DNA of 51,804 bases, taken from Chara braunii (taxonomy: Eukaryota > Streptophyta > Charophyceae > Charales > Characeae). Shown one piece after another: positions 1 to 11,010 of the stretch. The stretch lies in NCBI GenBank assembly GCA_003427395.1, contig BFEA01000006.1, positions 2,631,420-2,683,223 of the forward strand, in the 5' to 3' direction. Each line of letters begins with the position of its first letter. Within the stretch, counting starts at the first letter, position 1. The position numbers and the translations under genes were made by a program. Below the pieces are notes generated by a model, which was not told the origin of the DNA, made no database searches, and worked only from the letters and a program-made list of their open reading frames with translations.

Positions 1-592
1 GTTGAAGAGTTCTGGACACTCAGCACTTGTGAAAGTGGGAAGGGTTCCCAGTGGTAATACCTCGATATTCATAATCAGTCTTATATAACTCCTATGATAT
101 CTAATGATCAGTCATACGTTGAGTAGAGTAGAATATCCTTTGGTAGTGACAAGGTTTTGTTTTCATACTTTGAACATACTGGTCAGAAGGACAATGTATC
201 TTTGAAACAGAAGCGGGAATAGATGACCATCTCAAAGTTCGACCTGAATATCTGACGGGTCAGTCATAAGCGTCTTACCTCGCGTAACCCATCTTGTGCT
301 ACAACGATCGAGCAAACGCCCTCGGCCGGCCTACCTCTACTCAAGCATGTAAAAGCCTTCGACGTGGGCCGGTAGCTCAGCAGGGATACACCTACCTGAG
401 GGTGGTGACAACCCCTCGGGTAGAGGTAAGTTGTACCTCGTGACGTCCCGACCTGTCGCAGGGCATCGTGAGAGGTATCGCACGCGAACACGGTTGGAGT
501 GGTAACTGGTTCTTTTCAGATGAAACATCCTGCGTGACACGACCGTGAGGTTCAGCGCTCCCGAGCAGGGCGCAGGACCGCCGTGCGCGAGA
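1..592 (+). mobile_element. End of 5' LTR, Ty3/gypsy element A
   Basis: This stretch recurs at 27551-28138 in the same orientation; the first 120 bases look identical and the rest is roughly 90% identical by eye. It stops just before a tRNA-Asp-type primer-binding site at 595, so it is read as the downstream part of an LTR whose start lies outside the window. The other copy ends in CGACA, i.e. the usual terminal CA; here the end reads CGAGA. No protein is encoded. What is seen: repeat plus adjoining binding site. What is inferred: LTR identity. Confidence 0.75.
371..431 (+). promoter_or_regulatory. Conserved LTR hairpin with splice-donor-like site
   Basis: A box matching the RNA polymerase III A-box consensus (TAGCTCAGCAGG, 373-384) is followed by an 11-bp stem (392-402 with 413-423, one G-T wobble) and then GAG|GTAAGT at 426-431. 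The same block is found at 27938-27977 and 38203-38244. In the third copy CTAC/GTAG has become CCAC/GTGG, a compensated change. No B box follows, so a tRNA-like promoter is not supported. A role in splicing or folding of the leader RNA is inference. Confidence 0.5.
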
Positions 593-594
593 GG

Positions 595-612
595 TGGCGT
601 CGTTGCCGGGGA
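595..612 (+). other. Primer-binding site (tRNA-Asp type)
   Basis: The 18 bases TGGCGTCGTTGCCGGGGA match the complement of the usual tRNA-Asp 3' end (including CCA) at 17 of 18 positions. Gypsy elements of plants commonly prime minus-strand synthesis this way. It sits two bases after the LTR end. The tRNA sequence is recalled, not searched. Confidence 0.7.
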
Positions 613-838
613 TCTCGCTTTCCAGCCGAGGTCCTTAGTGAACGGACTCGGGTATGGTGAAACGATGATCACAACAAAACGACAACCTTTGGTTTAATTC
701 ATAGCGTGACTATCACTAGAGATGCAAGTCGTCCACCGGCAACAGATTGATGCGTTGCCGGGGACTTTCGGTTGTCTGCCGGGGTCCTACGTGAACGGAC
801 CTGGGTCTGGTTAATTGAAGCCCTAGCAAAACGACAAG
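599..838 (+). repeat. Tandem duplication of the binding-site/leader segment
   Basis: Two related units of about 90 bases (599-690 and 752-838) share CGTTGCCGGGGA, a middle GGTCCT..GTGAACGGAC and a final CAAAACGACAA. The second carries a degenerate primer-binding site (748-764). That second site lies in an 8-bp perfect inverted repeat (CCGGCAAC at 736-743, GTTGCCGG at 754-761), so it could be hidden in a hairpin. The bases from 839 to 1265 hold nothing I recognise. Confidence 0.6.
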
Positions 839-1265
839 TAAAAGGGTAGGATAGTATATGAGTCTTCACCAGGTAGAGGGAGTAAGACTATAGAATATTT
901 TGTTGGTACGAGCCTAGTGTCGGAAGAGGTACTTTGGGAATACGACAAGTGCGAGTTTAAATACCCTGTATAACATCTCGGCAAGTTTAAGTTTGTACGT
1001 CCCTTGGGAAGATACTTGTTCCTTTTGTCTCCTAGAAAGAGAGCGTATAAAATCGTCTATAGCGGAAAACGTAATAGGAAGCTACAAGACCATTCGAAAG
1101 TTTATTCTCTGTGATAATCCCTTCTGATTGTGACACTTCTTCCTATTGTTCATACATCGAGTATAAAATTCATTTTGATATTCCTTAGTAACTATACGTA
1201 TCTCCAGTTTTAGGCATTACTTCAATTAGGTACTTAGAGTACTCCTCGAGAAAAAACTTTCCACC

Positions 1266-1760
1266 ATGCCTCGCTGAGCTGGAGCTGGAAGAGGAAGAGG
1301 TGGACGACAAGGAAAGGCGACGGAAAGACCAATCGATTTAACAAAGGAAAGAGAGGAACGCGAAGAAGAGGAGGAAGAGGAAAAATGGGAGGGGATGCTT
1401 TTGCGCCGGCATCTGGAAGATTTTCGTGAACGCACGCCGTTCCCCGAAAAAATGGCATATTATGGTTATAAATATGAACAACATTATGGCGCTCTGCCAC
1501 CACGGTTTGAGCTACTTTCTTCTCGTTCGTATCATGTGTCATCCTCTTCCATGGCACGCCGCCCTCAACAGTTGGCTATAGTTCCCCAGCCACCTCAACC
1601 TGCCCTTCCACTTTCACCGCCATATGTACCTGATCCTCCAGTAGTATCTCAGAACGCGCCAACGAATCATAGGTTATGCGTCACTTTAGCACTGTTTTTT
1701 CTATGCCAGGTGGAGATGTGCGGACTGATCTCGTACCTAATATACAGAGGGATTATCTAA
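1266..1760 (+). pseudogene. Decayed upstream ORF of element A, N-terminal part
   Basis: An ATG in good context (CCACCATGCC) starts a frame with a TGA at codon 4. It then runs open through an RG-rich start, an acidic E-rich stretch, a segment containing MAYYGYKYEQHY and a proline-rich tail, and ends at 1760. The shorter open frame from 1395 is just the part after the stop. Low-complexity basic/acidic ends are common in retroelement structural proteins, but I recognise no domain. The position between the primer-binding site and gag suggests an accessory or gag-like ORF of element A, or of an older nested element. Confidence 0.4.
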
Positions 1761-3072
1761 GGGCAACCTCGAAAGGAGGAGATTGGGTTACGATGAGGCC
1801 AAAAGGTTCTGTCATCTACTGACTAAAAGTGATAAGTGAGGAGATTCCATCCCAGTTGGAAAAAAAGAGAAGTATCTGGGCTAAGGAAAAGTAATCTGGA
1901 CTTTCATTATCAGTACTTGGAGTATGCCAAAGAATGGGTGTGTCTGAGGATACAGTAGGAGTTCCTGCTTAGTAAAGATCTTTGTTTTATGGTGGAAAGT
2001 CGGATTGTTCCTTAGTAAGGGCATCCAAAAGTCAATAACTGAAGCAGTACACTAAAATAAGTTGTCTCTAGCTTGCCTTTTTGGCAGGTCGCAAAGAGTG
2101 GTCTTCCGAGTCCAATCGAGATGCCTTATGCCGAGAAGGGTTCCATGGTCGAAGTACCAGCAAGAAACAAATGATGGACTAGAAATAACGCTGCCAACAG
2201 AGAAAGGCAGAACGAAATTAAGCAAGTCACGGTGAGACAGACCGTTAGGAATTGAGACATTTATGAGGAAACGAGTTGGGACTCAATGGAAGGTTGGCGT
2301 AATGTGAGGGTCATCCCTTACCTCCCTATCTGTCTCTGGCATGGATTCGAATCGAGCCTCGATCAAAGAGAAAAAAAATATCTACTACTACTTACTGAAA
2401 AGGCCAAGTGACACTTAATGTCCGGAACCAAGAAGGTTCATGGCGGGACATAATAGAGACTATAAAGGGAATGCCTCCAGCCAAAGACTTTAATCTTCCG
2501 ATCCGATACATCAAGAATCTCTCTCTCTGAAGTGCTTAATGATCAGACAAGGGTGAAGTTTGCAGTTGGAGCCGTACTAAGGGAACCTAATAGGATAGGA
2601 CTCCTCCTCATAAGATTACTGTTTAGGAATGGGGGCCTGAACTAGCTAAAAGTGACTTTTGACAACAATTTGTCCATCATAGGAACATACGTTCGAACTT
2701 ACTTTATGGCAGGAAGGTCTGGGTATTGGCAAAACTAAAAGAAGAAGTACTATCCGGAGTCTGCATGGATGATATTCTAGCCATGTTTGGCTTGGCTTAT
2801 AACTTCTGGATTGGGAGAATGGGTAACGGTAAGTGAAATAGAAGTAAGGCTGGTTTGTACCCTAAGAATGATAGGGAAGAGCGTTGAGGTAGGAGAAAAA
2901 GTATGAGGAGCAGAAGAAGGAGAAGAGGAAGCTGAAGGAAAGCATTGTTGATCTTAAAAGGGAGAAAATATAAAAGAAGTAGGAAAACCTTAGGCTAAAA
3001 GCATTCATATCCTGGACAGGCTTAAGAAAAGAGATAGGACAGAAATGTGTTGTCACTGAATAGGACTTATGT
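1761..3072 (+). pseudogene. Degenerate continuation of the upstream ORF
   Basis: No long frame survives, but all three frames give short protein-like runs separated by stops. Near 2880-2990 a lysine/glutamate-rich coiled-coil-like segment is visible. This resembles the end of the ORF after pol (11011-13121), which also has a coiled coil. A GTAAGT at 3073 and a pyrimidine-rich CAG at 3112-3114 could mark a 42-nt intron, but that would be very short. No function can be assigned. Confidence 0.3.
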
Positions 3073-3135
3073 GTAAGTATTGTGTCATTTTGTATCTTCT
3101 TTTGTATCGCTCAGGCCACCGGCAATCACCTAAAA

Positions 3136-3911
3136 ATGTCGTATGTCAATCAGGGATTCGGGGTTGAACTCCCCGTTCGTATGCCACAAGGGTTGAGAAT
3201 GTCTCTGCCTAGAGGCCTGAGTGAAAGGGAGGAGGAGATCACCGCATGGTGGGGCACCTCAATCGGGCCTGAAGCATTTGTATGGGTTGAAATGGGGCAC
3301 ACTCTCGATCGGGAAAGTATAATCGTACGGGCGACACTGTATCTTTTATCACATCTGTGGAGATGCATGGAGTAGATCTGGCAGTAGGGCACAGTCATCC
3401 CTTATCACGATACTTCCTAATCACTGGGACAATCCTTAAAGAGAAAGTCCGAGAGACAAGTTGGGGGGAGTTCAGGCCGGTGATATCAATGATAGAAGCG
3501 AGGTGGGCTTCGGATTTTGTTTACCCCACCGACTGTATAATAGCTACTCTTCCATACTTCATCATTCATGAAGTCTTCAATGGACACGTGAATGTAGAGC
3601 AAGCGGCCTTAGCAGCTCTAGCAACTCCTCAAGGAGGGTGTGAATTTTTCACTCCTCAAACCCTCTACTGCCTCTATTTGGAAATGGGGCCGGAATTGGC
3701 TAATAGGGATTTTGAGGAAATCCTATCAACAGTCAACGCTTATGTCCACGTTCATTTCATGGAACCGAGACAAACGTATTGGAAGAAGCTTAAGGCTGAA
3801 CTAAAGATCAAGGCATGTGTTGATCGTATCCCGATAGTGTTTGGGATGGTGTATGATTCATGGACAAAGGACTGGGTGTCAGCTGACGAAATTGGACGAA
3901 TGGAATGGTAG
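3136..3911 (+). pseudogene. Unknown protein, one frameshift, upstream of gag
   Basis: From ATG 3136 the frame gives about 80 residues (MSYVNQGFGVELP...). Near 3360 the reading shifts to another frame, which runs to the stop at 3909-3911 (ending ADEIGRMEW). Together they make about 255 residues with balanced composition, tryptophans and no membrane segment, so this was a real folded protein. Its two halves overlap at 3357-3375. I do not recognise the family. It sits 312 bases before gag on the same strand, so it belongs to the retroelement or to something nested in it. A host gene is less likely because no introns or host context are seen. Confidence 0.45.
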
Positions 3912-4223
3912 GGGGATCTGGAGGGATGAATAGAATCATCCTCGTTTTAGTCTTAGAAGATTGGACTTGGGTATTTAAAGCAATGTAGGGATACTAGTCG
4001 TAGGCACATAAGAATAGGAAGGCTAATGAGTGTCGCTTGATGATAAAAGGGTAAGGAATCATGAAAGATAAGCTAGAAATGTGGGTGCAGAGAGTCTTAA
4101 ATGACATACGGGATAATAGAGGAAAATTAAAAAAAAGAAAAAGAGTGAGGCGACCGAAAAATTAATCTGAAAATCCATCGTGTTTGTCTGTGTAAAACAT
4201 ATTTACTAAGAACCGCGGAAAAA
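3912..4223. other. Gene-free spacer before gag
   Basis: AT-rich spacer with purine runs. I see no ORF, repeat or convincing promoter; the gag ATG at 4224 follows an A-run (GGAAAAAATGG). Confidence 0.4.
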
Positions 4224-5924
4224 ATGGAAGACGTGAATGGGTCAGGAGGACAAGGGCCCATAACCGCGACCGAAATCGCACGGTTGTTGGATAATAGGAG
4301 TATCGGAAGGTCTCAGCTACCGCGAATAAAAATCTTTCCATTCCACGGAGAAAGAGTGTCACACTGGCTTGAACTATTGGAACAAGTCTTCAATCGACTA
4401 ACGCCGGCGGAAACATTCGCTCAGTTGTTTGAATACGTTTGGTGGGAATATCGCCTCGACGTTGAACAGATTGTGACTGATGCCCACGGGAACTGGAACA
4501 ATTTCAAGAAGGAAATGCAACGAAAGTACAAACTGGGAGATGGGTTGTTAACAATCGACCAACTCTATAACGTCAACAGAAGCGACTTCACCACAATAGG
4601 AGCGTTTGCAACAGCTTTCGAGAAAATGGCAAAACGGGTGTCAGGGTTTTCCGAGGAAATGCAATGTGTCATCTTCCTAGGAAAGTTCTCAGGATATGAG
4701 ACTATGGAGTTGACCCGGGGAGGAGCACCGGGGAAAAAGACTTCATGGGAAACGATAAAGAAAAATTTGGCATATGGATATCTGGACCAGGTATTCCACC
4801 ATCAAGTGAAGATGGAAAGGAAGAGAAGAAAGGAGATAGGTATCGTCCAAGGAGCCAATACAGCCTTGGGAGGAGTGTTGAGTAGTATGGTCACTCAACT
4901 TAAAGAGTTGAAAGACAAGGTGAAGTCAGGGAAAGTAATGGCGGTTGGACAAGCAACAAACAAAAGGGGATATGAGGAGGAAAGTGAAGGGAGTAAAGGA
5001 GAGAAAAAACCTGAAGTAGTACCGCAATCTAAGAAGGCTCAAAAGCATAACCAAAATCAGACACCAAGAAAACAGGGTGCAGAAAAATGACAGAATCCTC
5101 AACAAACTGGGGCACCGAATGTCCCAGGGGCGTCAGCCCCGACACCTCTGTTCGGACCTTGGACGGTGGTAGCTCCTATGGGAGCATGACCTAGATATTA
5201 CCCTGGGAATCAGTGATCGGGTTTTGATCAAAGTGGGATGAATCCATATTTGCCCCAAGTACAAGGAACTGGGGCGGGACTATCACAAGGGCAAGGAGGG
5301 ATTGGGGGTCAGCCTCAACATGCTCTGCCACCACAAGGTAACCAGGGCCAAAATCAATTTCAGGGACATGGACATGATCAAGGATATGGTAGGGGTGGAA
5401 ATGGAGGAAGAGGAAATGGCCAGGGAGGAAGAGGATTCGGAGGACGAGGGAATAATGTACAAGGTGGGAATTGGGGGCCTCAGGGAGGTGCTCAATCCGG
5501 GAATTACAATCAAGTGAGTTTCAACCAAATCGGACAAGGGTATAACCAAGGATACAACCAAGGGTATGGTCAGAGCTATCACCATAATTACGGTAGGGGG
5601 TTTGGAAGGAGTGATGGGCAGTGGAACGGTCAGGGGGCAGGACGAGGTTGGATAAACTACAGCGAGTGCGTATGCACACACTATACGATAAAGGGACATA
5701 CTCTAAGAAGATGTCATGTTAGAAGGATGGATGAGCAGGATGGGTTAATCACATTAAGTATCGACGGGGATGTGTTCAATAAGCGAGGAGACAAGATTGA
5801 CCCAAACATCCCCGGGGGCGCAAGAAAAGAAGTCATCAGAGTTGCAGGGCTTGGACCCAGCGCCCCTGCCATGTTTCGTATATGGCAGGAGAAAGAAGAT
5901 CCTTTTGTTTGGGTGGAGGAATGA
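4224..5924 (+). pseudogene. gag: Gypsy gag (capsid and nucleocapsid), three in-frame TGA
   Basis: Gag builds the virus-like particle and packages the RNA. One frame runs from ATG 4224 to 5924, interrupted only by TGA at 5088, 5187 and 5214. Residues 1-285 are the capsid-like part; IKIFPFHGERVSHWLELLEQ resembles the start of the retrotransposon gag domain. A glycine/asparagine/glutamine-rich region follows (about 5290-5600). A zinc knuckle lies at 5673-5714: Cys at 5673, His at 5697 and Cys at 5712 fit CX2CX4HX4C, but the second Cys is Tyr (5682-5684). Protease follows downstream. Inactive as it stands. Confidence 0.8.
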
Positions 5925-6168
5925 ACTAAGTGACCAGTTGAAGAAAGGAGTAAAGATAAGTGAGGAAGAAAAAGGTACGCCGCTGGTTAAAATTGAGCCA
6001 CAAAAAGACAATGTGATTAGAGAATCAGCAAGAGAAACTTTGGAGAGAATGGAGGACATGATAGATAAGATGGGTAGGTTAAACCTAAAGATGACTGATA
6101 TTTGCGAGGAGGTGAGGAATTTAGAGATGAAAATGCCACACGTATTCACGATGGGTCAGGGAAGATGA
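5925..6168 (+). pseudogene. Gag-protease linker in a shifted frame
   Basis: After gag the reading continues in the +1 frame (SDQLKKGVKISEEEKG..., to TGA 6166-6168). It is charged and probably helical. It overlaps the end of gag in a different frame, so this is either an old frameshift mutation or a remnant of programmed frameshifting; no slippery heptamer is evident. No catalytic motif is present. Confidence 0.45.
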
Positions 6169-7448
6169 ATGAACCGAGAGCTCCTAACCCAAAAGCGTTG
6201 AGAGCCACTCTGGTCGTTGGGTCAGAAGCTGCCTATTAGGCTCTGAGAAACTTTGTTCTTCATACTCTACGAAAGCCCAAAGGAGGAAATGCGTCCAAGG
6301 AACCGGCACAGGCTCCTGTACCTCCTCAAGGTGAGGCCTCTATCGAAATAGAGGAGGAGGAAGAGAAGGAACAGGATGAGTTACCTAGGGAGGAAGAGGA
6401 CAGACAAGTCGAGCAGAAGGCAAAGAAAAGGAAGCATAATGTTAAAGGAGGAAAGGAAAAGACAGGGGAGAAATCAAAGAAGAAGTGGAAGTATCAGACG
6501 TCAATAGAAGAGGGAGTAGACCTAAAGAACTTGGTAAATAAGCTTTTTGAGGGACATAATAAGTTATTGAACCTCAAAGAGATCCTGGCAACAGCACCCA
6601 AGCTCAGGGAATTAGTAAAGGCAAAGCTGACCCGAAAGATAGTAACAACAGTGAGGTTGGTAGATTTAATTCCCAGAGAGGCCAACTGGATAGTGGCTGG
6701 AAGTAAAATGGACTGGAAATTAGTGAGAACCGGATCCATTGACGTTAGTATCAGAGGGAAAGGATGCCCTGGGATGGTAGACACAGGAGCAGAGATGAAT
6801 ATCATGAATCTTGAAACAACTGAGAAGCTAGGGCTGAAAATCGACAGGAGAGACAATGGATATCTTAATGGAGTTAGTGGAAAGTCAGGTTACATAGGTA
6901 TTGCCTCAAATGTAATCGTGGAAATAGAAAGCGTCAGGGTCCGATCCTGTTTCTACATCATGCCTACTCTGGATCTTCCTATATTGCTAGGAATGTCTTT
7001 CTTATCACGATCAGAGACCCTCATCAAGAACAAGCACGATGGTACTATGTACGTGATCCTGTGTGATCCTCTCTGTGGTAACTTCGAAGTTATCACCTGT
7101 AAAAATACAGGTCCTCATAGCTCGAAGAACCGGCTCAGCGCTGGGTCATATACTTTTGAAGAGTTTGAAAATATGAGAAGAGAATTAGAATGAGGGTCTG
7201 ATGAGGAAAATGAGGAAGAAGAAAATGAAGGATTGACCTTGAGTCTGACCAACATCGATCAGCCAATGTACATGGTGTCCGCGTATGATATGGCGGAACA
7301 AGAGGCCATTCAGGTTTTGGCAGACAAGTTGTATGATTACCCTGAAGGAGGAAGGATGAAACTGGTATACAGACCACCCCGTCAAGAGGAGAAAGTACAG
7401 GGGTCATATGCCCAGGCTTGCAATCAACATTTTTTAGGGGTGGGCTAA
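6165..7448 (+). pseudogene. Retropepsin-like protease region of gypsy pol
   Basis: Aspartic protease that cuts the Gag-Pol polyprotein. The frame runs from 6165 to 7448 with a TAG near 6237 and a TGA at 7191. An acidic/lysine-rich stretch (6340-6480) precedes a folded domain. The active-site triad is intact: MVDTGA with Asp at 6780, and a hydrophobic flap-and-core region ending in LPILLGMSF near 6980. The tail (7233-7448) continues toward RT. Order gag-protease-RT is the gypsy order. A short hydrophilic join with two shifts leads into the RT frame at about 7463. Confidence 0.75.
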
Positions 7449-7462
7449 AGCAAGGGGGAAAA

Positions 7463-9334
7463 AAGAGGTACAAGACGGTAGATAAAAAGAGTCACCATGT
7501 CCCAGTCCTAGTGACACATGAGGAAGGAGTATACTATGGACAAGAGAGAGAGTTGATTTGACATATGAGAGAGAAATGAAGAACTGAACTCTGTCGTATT
7601 AACAAGGAGACCGAGAAAGATCTGATCATTGGTGAACCGGAGTTCTTGACCAAACAGGAAAGGGCGTTAGTAATTGACTTAATGAAGGAGAAACATTGCG
7701 CCTATGCTTTCAACGATGAGCAGAGAGGAAAGTTGGATGTGGACAAGATAGGGATGATCCGAATCCACACAGTCCCTCACCAACCTTACAATGTTAGAAG
7801 AGTCAGGTACCTGAATCCCGATGAGGAGAGAAGGGTGGTAGAATACCTTGATGGGAAGATTAACTCTCACGTAGCAGGGTTTTCTACTGGACCTTATGCC
7901 TCACCATGGTTCTGCTTCATCAAGCCAAATAGAGTACTCAGGTGGGTGCAAGACTTGCAAAGGTTGAACGTTGTAACGGTTAGGGATGTTGGAGGGCTCC
8001 CTAACGCTGATAAACTCTCTGAAGCCTGTGCTGGAAGGTCCATTATCTCGCTCATAGATCTATATTCTGGTTACGACCAGTTCCCAGTGTATTCGGCAGA
8101 TAGGACAATAACATCAATGCATACTCCGAGGGGATTGATTCACATGAACGTGGCACCCCAAGGGTGGACGAACGCGGTAGCCATGGTGCAAAGGAGTATG
8201 GTGAGAGTCATGCAGCCAATCAGTCCACATATTACTGAGCCGTACATCGATGATCTAGCTGTGAAAGACCCAATGGTAAAAGATGAGCAAGAGGTTGCAC
8301 CTGGCATAAGGAAGTTTGTCTGGGGTCATGTCAATGATCTCATGAAGGTGCTTGATTTGTTACAAGAGTATAACCTTACGGCAAGTGGAGCCAAGTCTTG
8401 ACAATGCATGAGAAAGACCACTATATTGGGCTTTGTATGCAATGAGCAAGGTCGTCATCCAGACAACAGAAAGACAAATAAGATCCTTGATTGACCTACG
8501 CCATTCAGGAACGTTAGCGAAGTAAGGTGTTTTCTAGGAACATGCGGATTCTGGAGAATTTTTATTGAAAGGTTTGCTGCAAAGACTGAACATGTGATGA
8601 AGTTAGTAAGAAAAAATCAGGAATGGGAATGGGGAGAGAAGCAGGAACAGGTGGTGAAAAGCTTGAGGATGGAATTTAAGGAAGGAGGTTTTGTGTTGGG
8701 GGTCCCTGATTATGAATCTGTTGCTGAGCGGTCATTTATCATAGAGACTGATGCTATACCCACCGCTTAAGGAAGAGTTATAATACAGGCAGATCTGGAA
8801 GGAAAGGAAAGACCTTTGCGTTTTGAGAGTCGAACCCTCAATACTACTGAGCGGAACCACTCTCAATTCAAAAAGAAGGCTTTGGCCGTGTTGCACTGCC
8901 TGCGTATCTTTAGGCACTATCTTTATGGAAGAAGGTTTGTCCTGAGGATAGATCAAACAACCCTTGTATATTCCCTCAAGAATTTCTCACCCACAAATCC
9001 TACTATCGTCAGGTGGCTCACATACATCTGGAAGTTCGACTTTCAATTAGAACATATCTCAGGGAACAAGAACCGGGCTGATGGGTTAAGCAAGATAGAA
9101 TGGGAGAAGCCTAGAGATGCCAAGGAAGAAACTCAACCAGTAGATGGATTCCTGGATGAAGATGATATGCAGCTCTACGTGAACTCATGGAAGCTAAGTG
9201 TTAATGATAGGGAAGCAAGGAGAGGGAAGTCTATGTGGTACACACCGACAACTTTTGTAAAAATTGTAGAGTTCGTGTTGAAACCTTTTGTTGAAGAAGA
9301 CCCATGGGGAGAAAGGAATGGAGAGTGGATGTAG
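7463..9334 (+). pseudogene. pol: Gypsy reverse transcriptase and RNase H
   Basis: Copies element RNA into DNA and removes the RNA strand. One frame (frame 2) carries the whole region with no frameshift but stops at 7559, 7577, 8399, 8492 (TGA), 8768 (TAA) and 9332 (TAG). RT motifs are intact: LIDLYSGYDQ (Asp at 8057), PQGWTNA (about 8155) and YIDD at 8243-8254. The connection shows FLGTCGFWR. RNase H shows IETDA near 8750, the conserved helix with YLYGRRF (8925-8945) and HISGNKNRADGLSK (9053-9094). The catalytic residues survive, so loss of function comes from the stops. Confidence 0.9.
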
Positions 9335-10856
9335 GAGTTGGCTTTGGCAGAGACCTACAGACTGACTGACAATCCAGTAACGATCGAGGCAAGAACGAAT
9401 CAGGTAGATCAACATCTGCTAACAATAGGGAGAGTACACTATCTTGTCAACTCACTCAAGCAAGTTCGGGCTGAAAATGAAGGAGAGATAGTAAAGGCGG
9501 ACGACATAGTGTTAGGGGGTGATGTCGAATTTGATGAGGAAATGAAATGAGATGAGTTTGAACAAGGGAAAATCTCAAAGGATTTTAGGGAAAAAGAATA
9601 AGATGGGTTTCATCTAGAAATGAGACTTCTTCTTTCTGGGGACAAGCGAGAAAGGTTTGTTAGTAAGAACACTCTTCGTATGAGGGATCATTACATAGTG
9701 AGGAGAGACCATCTCTTTATCAGGGATAAAAGAGGACCTCCCAAGAGGGTCATTTGTAGAAGGAATCGACAGATCTATGTAATAGCAACACTTCATGACG
9801 GACCCGTAGGAGGTCACAAAAGTTTCGCCACTACCATCAAGAAGGTGACCGAGCTGTATTTTTGAGAGGGTATGTACAGAATGATTCGAAAGTACTGCGA
9901 GTCGTGCGTCCTTTGCCAAATCAGGTCTCCAATCAGATATAAGGAACCCCTACATCCAAGGTATATCAAGTATGTGGGGGTTGTGATCCATCTGGATCTC
10001 CTAGTAATGCCATTACGACTTGGGGGTTATAACTATATCTTTGATGTCCAAGATAATCTTACAAGTTTTGTTGATGGAAAGATCATCCGAACCAAGACAG
10101 GAGCAGTCTTGGCAGAATGCATCAAAGAATACTACCTCCGATATCCTTTCGTGGTGGAGTTTACAATGGATTGGGGAATATGAGTTTACGTGTGGAGTAA
10201 TAAAGGAATTGTTGGACGATCTTGGAGTTATCGCCAAGTACACAACCAGAGCACATCCTCAGGCCAACGCACCAGTTGAAAAGGGATACAGCACGATCAC
10301 TAACTTACTGGCAAAGTGGACAGCCGGAAAGCCAAACCTGTGGCCGAAGTTTCTACGGACAGTGTTCTTTGTCGAGAACATCACGGTCAAGAGAACCACA
10401 GGTTATGCCCCTGCGACCTTGTGGTATGGAAGGCATGCCACGTTTCCCATAGAGAGTTTCTTAAGGAAGTGGCGAAGGCAGGATCTTGAGAACGATATGC
10501 TTCTGGAAGAGTTGCTTGACATCAGGGTCAGGCAAGTCAGTATCACTGAAGAGATGATACAGGAAGCAGTGGAGAGAGTGACTGACAGTCGTGGAAAGGA
10601 CAAAGAAATGTGGGATAGATCTCCGCGAGTACGGGAAGAAGAATTAGAGATCGAAGATATAGTACTGCTATACGATTCCTCACTCGAAAAACAATGGTCA
10701 AGGAAGTTGGACAAGAGGTGGTTGGGACCCTTCAGAGTCAGACGCAGAGGAAGTCGTAGGGCCTATGAGCTTGAAGAAATGGATGGAACACCAAGAAAGG
10801 ATAAGATTTCCGGATCTAGGCTGAAGAAGTTCAAAATGGGACAAGAGGTGAGTTGA
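9335..10856 (+). pseudogene. Gypsy integrase
   Basis: Inserts the DNA copy into the genome. The same frame 2 continues to 10183 with stops at 9548, 9599 and 9863. A zinc-binding HHCC part is present (LHDG, GGHKS, then YCESCVLC near 9895-9918). Catalytic Asp 1 is at 9995 (HLDLL) and Asp 2 at 10169 (MDWG). A one-base insertion near 10175 shifts the frame. The other frame carries the Glu (NAPVEKGY, 10278), the helical C-terminal part and a GPF/Y-type motif (KRWLGPFRV, about 10716-10742), ending at TGA 10854. No chromodomain follows. The last codons overlap a splice donor. Confidence 0.88.
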
Positions 10857-10987
10857 TGGTAGTTGAAAAAAAAATCTGATGATCTTATGGAACCTTTTGT
10901 TATGGCATCTCTTTTCGAATATTCTATTGTTAACCAGTTGCTGACTCTTCCTTTAATCTGTCACTCCCTTTCTTTTTCTGTGTGTAG
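10848..10987 (+). other. Putative intron between pol and the third ORF
   Basis: GAG|GTGAGT at 10848 is a strong donor. A pyrimidine-rich tract (CCCTTTCTTTTTCTGTGTGTAG|G) ends at 10987, giving a 140-nt intron. Splicing would place the ATG of the next ORF (11011) 23 bases after the junction. A stop follows at once in the joined pol frame, so this would serve a separate message, not a fusion. Inference only. Confidence 0.5.
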
Positions 10988-11010
10988 GCGTGACCAGGAA
11001 GCAGGCAGCC

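Noticed and set aside
264-672. Minus-strand ORFs over the LTR
   Set aside because: They recur over the repeat at 27662-28267 and follow the LTR hairpin; composition is not protein-like and the plus-strand LTR reading explains them.
5088-9865. Stop-codon readthrough or a changed genetic code explaining the in-frame stops
   Set aside because: All three stop types occur, frameshifts are also present, and zinc-knuckle residues are lost, so decay is simpler.
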